57,500 bases of DNA from Theodoxus fluviatilis (lineage: Eukaryota; Mollusca; Gastropoda; Cycloneritida; Neritidae). This document shows positions 12,576 to 57,500 of this stretch, piece by piece. A program made the translations under genes and the position numbers. The stretch covers positions 12,501 through 70,000 of the forward strand of contig JAWQFJ010028285.1 of NCBI GenBank assembly GCA_034096865.1. The letters are read 5' to 3'. The notes beneath the pieces are model-generated. The model made no database searches and was not told the origin of the DNA. It saw only the letters and a list, made by a program, of their open reading frames with translations. Positions within the stretch are counted from its first letter, which is position 1; each line of letters opens with the position of its first letter.

Positions 12576-14780
12576 AGCCTCACACTTGTAATCAAATCTC
12601 TTCGAAGTTGACACTGGTCAAAGCTTCACCAAAAACAGATGTAATGTGTAGTTTCGTTCCTTAATCATCCAAAGCCATGTTTTATACTTTCAGATCAAAG
12701 CTATTGTGTAATGCCCCCCCCCCCCCCCCCCCCCCCCTGAATTTTTATTAAAAAAAAAAAAAAAATTGACAAACTAAACACTTCTGAAAAAATTTGTAAG
12801 AGGGTGTGAATAGAAGAGACTTGTCCAGATCACTGTAGTTAAACGTACTGTCTCCCGTCCCCATACTTTGTGTGGATGGTAACTGCAGAGATACGTGAGA
12901 AGGCGTGTTTCTCCCACACTCTGTTGCTGCCTTAGAGATACATGTTATTCGCACAGACACCCTTTATCGTCTGACTTCCGACTTCTATTTCAGTGCTTGA
13001 GAGCACATCGAATTTTAGAGTTTATTCATCTAATGTATCATGTACTGTTTCCTTATCAATCATCCCATATATAGCAACCTGCACTCCATGAGTTGTAAAC
13101 GGTACTATCAAAAGAAAATGATGAATAAGTACCTGATTTAATATGGTGCCATAAATGCTTCACTTGCCATTCATTTGTATACGAACCATTTTTGGAATTC
13201 ATTAATTGGCGCAGAGTGTGCTTTGACTAACGCACTTTCCAATGGAGTGAAGTTTGCCATATGGGTCTGTTGATAATTAAGCCTCAAATTTAAATAAACC
13301 CAGATTTCTCCGTCCCAGGGATTAAGCCTCAAAAAGTTGTTAGAAGCTGATATATTAGCACAATTTGCTTTTACTGGGGACCACAGGTCCAAGCTTTGAC
13401 TTAGAAATTTCGTCTGCTCTCGCTGAGGTCTGCATAGTGGTTATACAAAGCCAGAGCAGTGCAGAGACAGGTCAGACAGGCCACAGAGAGAGGCAATGGA
13501 GAAGTCAGGTGGAGGCCATGTACTGCATTGTTGCTAAAAATAAAGGCGGAATGTGATACCAAGCCTTGCTTGTCTGCTGACCCCTTAGAGGGAGTAAAGG
13601 GAGAGAGACAAGCACATTGTCTCTATACTCCCTGCCTGCCCAAGGCATATCGCACCCCAGCTCAACCACATCGTGCTTCATCTGGCGCTGCAATAGCAGG
13701 GTGCCACACCCCTTTGCTTCACATTCATTAACAATTTCTTTAAATGATATTTAAGTTACACTGATGAATCCTTTACACTGATATATATCTACTTCATGGA
13801 ATAGTATCAATATGGAAAAAGTTAATAAGGTGCATTAATATGCATGCCTTTGCAACACATAATATGTAATGCAAGTCATAACACATACAGGCATAGCAAT
13901 ATGTTGAAGCCTGTGCATGGACATCGATTGTGCCGAACAATGTAGTTTTTGGTCTCCTGTAAAGGATCTGCCAAATCTCTGGCAGCGCATACAAAGCAGT
14001 TCACAGAGATTACAGGCATCTTCAAGAAGAAGACACGTGTCCACAGTTTGGTGAGATAAATAATCTCTAATTTATTGTGCAGCGACAGTTTCAACATCAG
14101 CTATTTCCTTGGAAGTTTCTTCACTTATCAAAATAATGATTTGATTTTGTATGCATGTTCTGTTACAGAATTATTAATCCTGTTGTCTGCACACTGACGA
14201 TAAAATGTAATCACATAGGCAACAAAGACAATATTGATGACACTGAGATAATGAGAGCAATGGTCTTGATTCCGAGAACAAAGGTCTGTAACTTAAAGTA
14301 CTTGACGTTTCACATCGTTTATCTCAAAAGGGCAAACTAATGAGAGAAAAAAAGTTTCTTTCATTCTTTCCCATGCAATGACCATCAGTCACCACGATGA
14401 GTATATCAGCATTTCATGTGCTAACTTTTAAATAAGCAGTGACTGTTAACTCACTTGCACACTATACTAATGGTACACACAGTATTATCCTATGGCAAAT
14501 GAAATGACTCTTTTCACACAAAGGAATCTTTGCAAAAACTATAAAAACAATATCTTGGATACATATACACACATGAAGAACGGAATCCCATGAAGTTTTA
14601 TGGCAAGGTCAGGAAGCAATATGAACATCATAATCATAGTGAACAATATACATATAAAATATGGGACTTTACTCTTCCTGAATAAACAGACAAGTGAGAA
14701 AGTGAAGTCATTGTGATAAAAATTGTTCATGCATTGCTCTACAATACATTTCACTTATTAAAAAAAAGAAGAGTAAAATG
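12576..14780. other. Intergenic, nothing recognised
   Basis: Holds a C run followed by an A run (12714-12766). No conserved exon or mobile element could be supported. Confidence 0.4.
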
Positions 14781-14789
14781 ATAAGTGGA

Positions 14790-14932
14790 TTTTTTTCCCC
14801 ACAGCCACTTCAACCAACCCTGACGAAGATGGATCGAGCCCTGTCGAAAGCTACGTGTTAGTAGCCACAAGTCTTTTCATTAGCTGAGTGCCCTGTTCAG
14901 ACCGGTAGTCTCTTTGTTATGTTTTGTTTTTA
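14790..14932 (+). mobile_element. 143-bp insertion with hammerhead-like motif
   Basis: Flanked by a 9-bp direct repeat ATAAGTGGA (14781-14789 and 14933-14941). It contains CCACAGCCA, then CTGACGA, a GATGG/CTGTC hairpin and CGAAAGCT. The same order (CCACAGCCA, CTGATGA, hairpin, CGAAAGCT) occurs in the Penelope-like element at 24311. It could be a solo Penelope terminal segment or a small retroposed ribozyme-like RNA. Confidence 0.5.
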
Positions 14933-14941
14933 ATAAGTGGA

Positions 14942-15393
14942 ATGTTCATGCACAATAGCACTAAATCACAGAAGTTTTGGGTTCAACTTTGTCACACAAC
15001 TGTTTCCGTGCTATGTGTGGGTAAGAGACTGTGTTAAGTCTCCAGACCACTGTACACACAGATGATACTCTCAATTCAATCAAAGATCTTACTATACACT
15101 ACAATCCCAGTATGCCTATTTTACTTAAAACATGATAACTAAAATACCTGAGATTATAGTTAAAAATCAATGGTTCTGTATAAATATTGGATTTCCACTA
15201 ATCAAGCTGTCATGATCACCAGTGCTCATCATATTCTTCCCTCCATTGAATCAAATCCACATCACAGAGCCATTCAACAAAATTACTGTTTCAGAAATTC
15301 TTTGAAATCCTATAGTTAAAGTGGCCATCCATCTGCAAATCTCTAGTCACAATAGTCAAGATTTTACAGTCTAGTGTCAACTTCATGTACATG
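14942..15393. other. Intergenic, nothing recognised
   Basis: AT-rich sequence between the 143-bp insertion and the presumed 3' end of the ABCG2-like gene. Confidence 0.35.
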
Positions 15394-16338
15394 ATTTATT
15401 TACTACCCAAACTTTAAGCATACACATGTACATATGCTTGCACGCATGCATGCACACGCACACTCTCACTCTCTCATTTCCCCCAACAAAGTATCACATG
15501 ACGGTCCTTTCAATTTCAACACTCCAGGTTTGAAGAATGCAGACTTCAACAACACTGAAGCTCCACAGAACTCCACATTGCAATTCAGCTTTGCAAATCC
15601 ACTGAATGTCCAACTTTCTTCAAGAGAGAGTACACAGGAAATCTATCTCCTTTTGACCTAAGGCTGAAAGAGAAAACATGTAACATACTGCTTTACAGGC
15701 AGTCATCCACAGCCAAACATCTCAAAATCAAAGTAATTTATAGAATTTTCTATGCTTTACATTTGAGAATTCAATGTATTAAAAATTTCACATGTTTACA
15801 TCATTCACAGTGCTATCCAAACAAAACCATTATTTTAGGTTGCCATCATGCACGATGTCTAATGACTGTTCCTTGTGCTGAAAGTTGGGCAGTCAGTGGC
15901 TTTCAATGCAATCCTCTTCGATCACTACTGGTTTTCAGGTTTCCCGTTACATGCTGAGGTTTAGTGGATAGAAATCACTTGGCTAACTTGTCGGCAGCTC
16001 TAACAGTCTACATGTAGTTCAAATCTACTCTACTTGAATTTGTAAACACATGCCATGTCCACTTCAAGTCTTTCCTCCTTCTCTAGTCTTAGATAAACTT
16101 CTGAAATGTCTTGTCCCCAAAGACTCATTCCCTCTGGAAATTTTACAGTAATCTTCATATAGAACCAAGTCAGACTAGTTTTCAGTAGAGACTTTCAAAC
16201 CTTGGGAGGGAAAGACTAAAAAAGTTCTCGAATCTTGGTCAGGGATCAAACCCAAGACCTCTTCAGTGTCCCCACACTTCCAGACACACAGCCTCCACAG
16301 TCTCTGTCCAACAACAAGTCCACAAGACATGTTCCTTT
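15394..16338 (-). other. Probable 3' UTR of the ABCG2-like gene
   Basis: Sequence following the stop codon. It contains no further conserved coding exon. A sense-strand AATAAA (TTTATT on the + strand near 15396) is a candidate polyadenylation signal, which would give a UTR near 0.95 kb. No transcript evidence is available, so the end is a guess. Confidence 0.35.
16200..16315 (-). repeat. Possible tRNA-derived SINE in the 3' UTR
   Basis: On the minus strand a B-box-like GGTTTGATCCC follows a tRNA-like stretch containing GTGGAGGCTGTGTGTCTGG, about 40 bases upstream. This resembles the head of a tRNA-derived SINE placed directly after the stop codon. No poly-A tail or target duplication was identified. 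Confidence 0.3.
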
Positions 16339-55622
<39,284 letters not shown>

Positions 55623-56072
55623 CTGAAACATGAAATCATTTCATACGTGTTGGAAATAAATACTTCATTGAAACAAAAGGCAAGAATTCAACAAAAACAC
55701 ACAGAGAATGGTCAGAACCACATGGGAAAGTACGTTTTCAAATGTGCACTTCTCTTGAGACGCTGTCCTGGAAGAAATTGTTTTTACACTGAGAAACTTT
55801 CACCACCTGCAGTTCCCAAGAATGCGAGCATTCTTAATGTGCTCTCTATGGGAAATTTGCAATAGGGTGTTTGCAGGCAGGCAGATATATAGGCAGGCTA
55901 TCATGCATTTGGACGGACGGTCAGTCAGCCAGGTATGAGCTCCGTCAAGATCGAGACACACTCGGGAAGACAGAGTGATCTTTTCCTACTTCTAGGAAAG
56001 CAACGACGCGTCGCTTACAAAATCTGTGAAAGACACGACTGTTTTTGGAGCAGAAAGTTTTTTGTTTCTACA

Positions 56073-56296
56073 ATGGTGACCTCCTGGTGTGTGAAGAACT
56101 GCCACAATCAGCATGACAGAGAGAATAATCGACATTTTTTTTTTGGTCGTACCGCGTGTTGCAACGCGAGAAGGCAAGGAAATGCTGGATCTCACAACTC
56201 AAAGGCGCCATGAGTGGATCGCTCAACTGAACCTGAAGTCACTCACTTTTGACACTAAGGCAGATCGATATGTTTGTTTGGATCACTTTGTAAATG
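56073..56296 (+). pseudogene. THAP-type zinc finger fragment, left arm
   Basis: The ATG opens MVTSWCVKNCHNQHDREN; after a frame change in a run of T, the reading continues VVPRVATREGKEM, RRHEWIAQL and DRYVCLDHFVNG. The spacing C-x3-C, a central W and C-x2-H-F fit the C2CH pattern of THAP DNA-binding domains, as found in P-element-type transposases and cellular THAP proteins. A donor-like gtgaga follows at 56297. The frame break argues against function. Confidence 0.65.
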
Positions 56297-56736
56297 GTGA
56301 GAATTTGTTATGTTTTGCGGTTTGTAACTTAACAACTACTAGAAAAGACGGAAAGAGAGTATGTAGGACAGATTACAGGGGAGAAAGAAAGGCCAAGATG
56401 TCGCAGAGACTAACAACAGTGTTTTGTTCTGTTACCTGATTTGACTTTTTGATACTACAAAACAGCAATATCAATTGCATCGATATTTAATGTTTGTTCA
56501 ATCTGATTGGACCGGTACATTTGTACCAGCCCAATCAGATTGAACAAACATTAAATATCGATGCAATTGATATTGCTGTTTTGTAGTATCAAAAAGTCAA
56601 ATCAGGTGAGGAATAAAACACTGATGTTAGTCTCTGCGACATCTTGGCCTTTCTTTCTCCCCTGTAATCTGTCCTGCATACTCTCTTTCCGTCTTTTCTA
56701 GTATTTGTTAAGTTACAAAACATAACAAATTCTCAC

Positions 56737-56961
56737 CATTTACAAAGTGATCCGAACAAACATATCGATCTGCCTTAGTGTCAAAAGTGAGTGACTTCAG
56801 GTTCAGTTGAGCGATCCACTCACGCAGTCTTTGAGTTGTGAGATCCAGCATTTCCTTGCCTTTTCGCATTGCAACACGCGGTACGACAAAATAAACAAAC
56901 GTCGATCATTCTCTCTGTCATGCTGATTGTGGCAGTTCTTCACACACCAGGAGGTCACCAT
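56737..56961 (-). pseudogene. THAP-type zinc finger fragment, right arm
   Basis: Inverted counterpart of 56073-56296. It has the same MVTSWCVKNCHN start and reads VCSDHF at the distal zinc ligands, closer to the usual THAP CSxHF than the left arm. It also needs a frame change in the T-rich stretch. A gtgaga donor-like site follows. Confidence 0.65.
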
Positions 56962-57115
56962 TGTAGAAACAAAAAACTTTCTGCTCCAAAAACAGTCGTG
57001 TCTTTCACAGATTTTGTAAGCGACGCGTCGTTGCTTTCCTAGAAGTAGGAAAAGATCACTCTGTCTTCCCGAGTGTGTCTCGATCTCGACGGAGCTCATA
57101 GCTATAGCCTGACGG

Positions 57116-57500
57116 TAAACGGATAGACGAGCAGACGGATGGACAGACGAACGGCTGAACTGGCGAATTGACGGAGAAACGGTGGGACAGACCAGACAGG
57201 CAGGAATTTAAGACGGACGAACAGACGGACAGACACAGATACACAAAACTGCAGGAACTGAGACGTACACTCAAAAAGACAAATACGTATGTATAGATAT
57301 ACCCTCATACACGCACACGCAATCTCGCGCAAACACATATCATATGCGTAACATGTACCCGATCAACATACACACACGCGCGCAGGTGAGCACGCACGCA
57401 CACGTACACACACACACACGCACACATACACACACGCACATTCACAGGCGCGCGCGCACACGTACACACACACGTACACACACACACAAACACGCGCGCG
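57116..57500. repeat. GACGGACA-type and (CA)n simple sequence
   Basis: GACGGAC-like degenerate tandem sequence (57116-57240), then CA/CG-rich tract from about 57361 to the end of the window. Confidence 0.85.

Larger units (their letters stand above)
55934..57100. repeat. Long inverted duplication with THAP-like exon in each arm
   Basis: The left arm (55934-56518) and right arm (56523-57100) are inverted copies separated by four bases (ATTT). They differ by scattered substitutions and indels. Both arm ends read GAGCTCATA-like and both sides border GACGGAC-type simple sequence. It may be a foldback transposon or an inverted segmental duplication. Confidence 0.9.

Noticed and set aside
55934..57100. 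Inverted duplication as a sequencing foldback artefact
   Set aside because: The arms differ by substitutions and indels spread along their length, which a simple read-through artefact would not give; not fully excluded without reads.
55623..57500. Upstream N-terminal exon of the ABCG2-like gene
   Set aside because: No minus-strand segment resembles the region before Walker A with a phase-2 donor; the missing exons must lie beyond the window.

Overview
The window is eukaryotic and animal-like. Genes are split by introns with GT/AG borders, codon phases match across introns, and the sequence is dense in microsatellites and degraded transposons. I see no bacterial-style operon and no tRNA or rRNA gene. 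The repeat content (Penelope-like, piggyBac-like, hAT-like and CR1/L2-like elements, short SINEs, and a repeat rich in TGACCTTGA) fits a lophotrochozoan invertebrate, most likely a mollusc. That placement is inference, not proof.

The one clear host gene lies on the minus strand from 55622 down to the stop codon at 16341-16339. It encodes an ABCG2-type half ABC transporter. I resolved 16 consecutive coding exons. Every splice phase agrees, and together they give about 577 residues from just before Walker A to the C-terminus. The exons encoding the N-terminus, and the promoter, lie beyond the right edge. Exons a-f (55.6-41.7 kb) build the nucleotide-binding domain: Walker A GPTGSGKSS, Q-loop GYVVQDD, signature VSGGERKR, Walker [12 protein letters not shown] and H-loop IHQPR. 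Exons g-i form the linker. Exons j-p (25.8-16.3 kb) form the six-helix membrane domain and the large extracellular loop.

Most of the sequence is introns and what has inserted in them. The g-h intron holds a 9.5-kb minisatellite of about 207 units of 46-47 bp (30.42-39.94 kb). The j-k intron holds a degenerate Penelope-like retroelement with a 14-bp target duplication, itself interrupted by a hAT-type element with an 8-bp duplication. The c-d intron holds two terminal-inverted-repeat elements. The b-c intron holds a (GT)n tract, a 35-38 bp minisatellite, two tandem TGACCTTGA repeats (one split by a TTAA-flanked piggyBac-like element) and a LINE 3' fragment. The e-f intron carries three tandem partial copies of the end of exon e including its splice donor. 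The last intron is more than half (TTC/TCC)n in the sense direction.

Right of the known exons (55.93-57.10 kb) is a near-perfect inverted duplication carrying a THAP-type zinc-finger exon in each arm. Left of the gene (1-16.3 kb) is the 3' UTR and intergenic DNA with no recognisable protein-coding exon. It holds long trinucleotide arrays, a foldback element with perfect 150-bp inner arms, one TGACCTTGA repeat, and a 143-bp insertion with a 9-bp target duplication and a hammerhead-ribozyme-like motif resembling one in the Penelope-like element. Many long open frames, including three overlapping ones above 3100 codons, are products of stop-free tandem repeats and are not annotated as genes.
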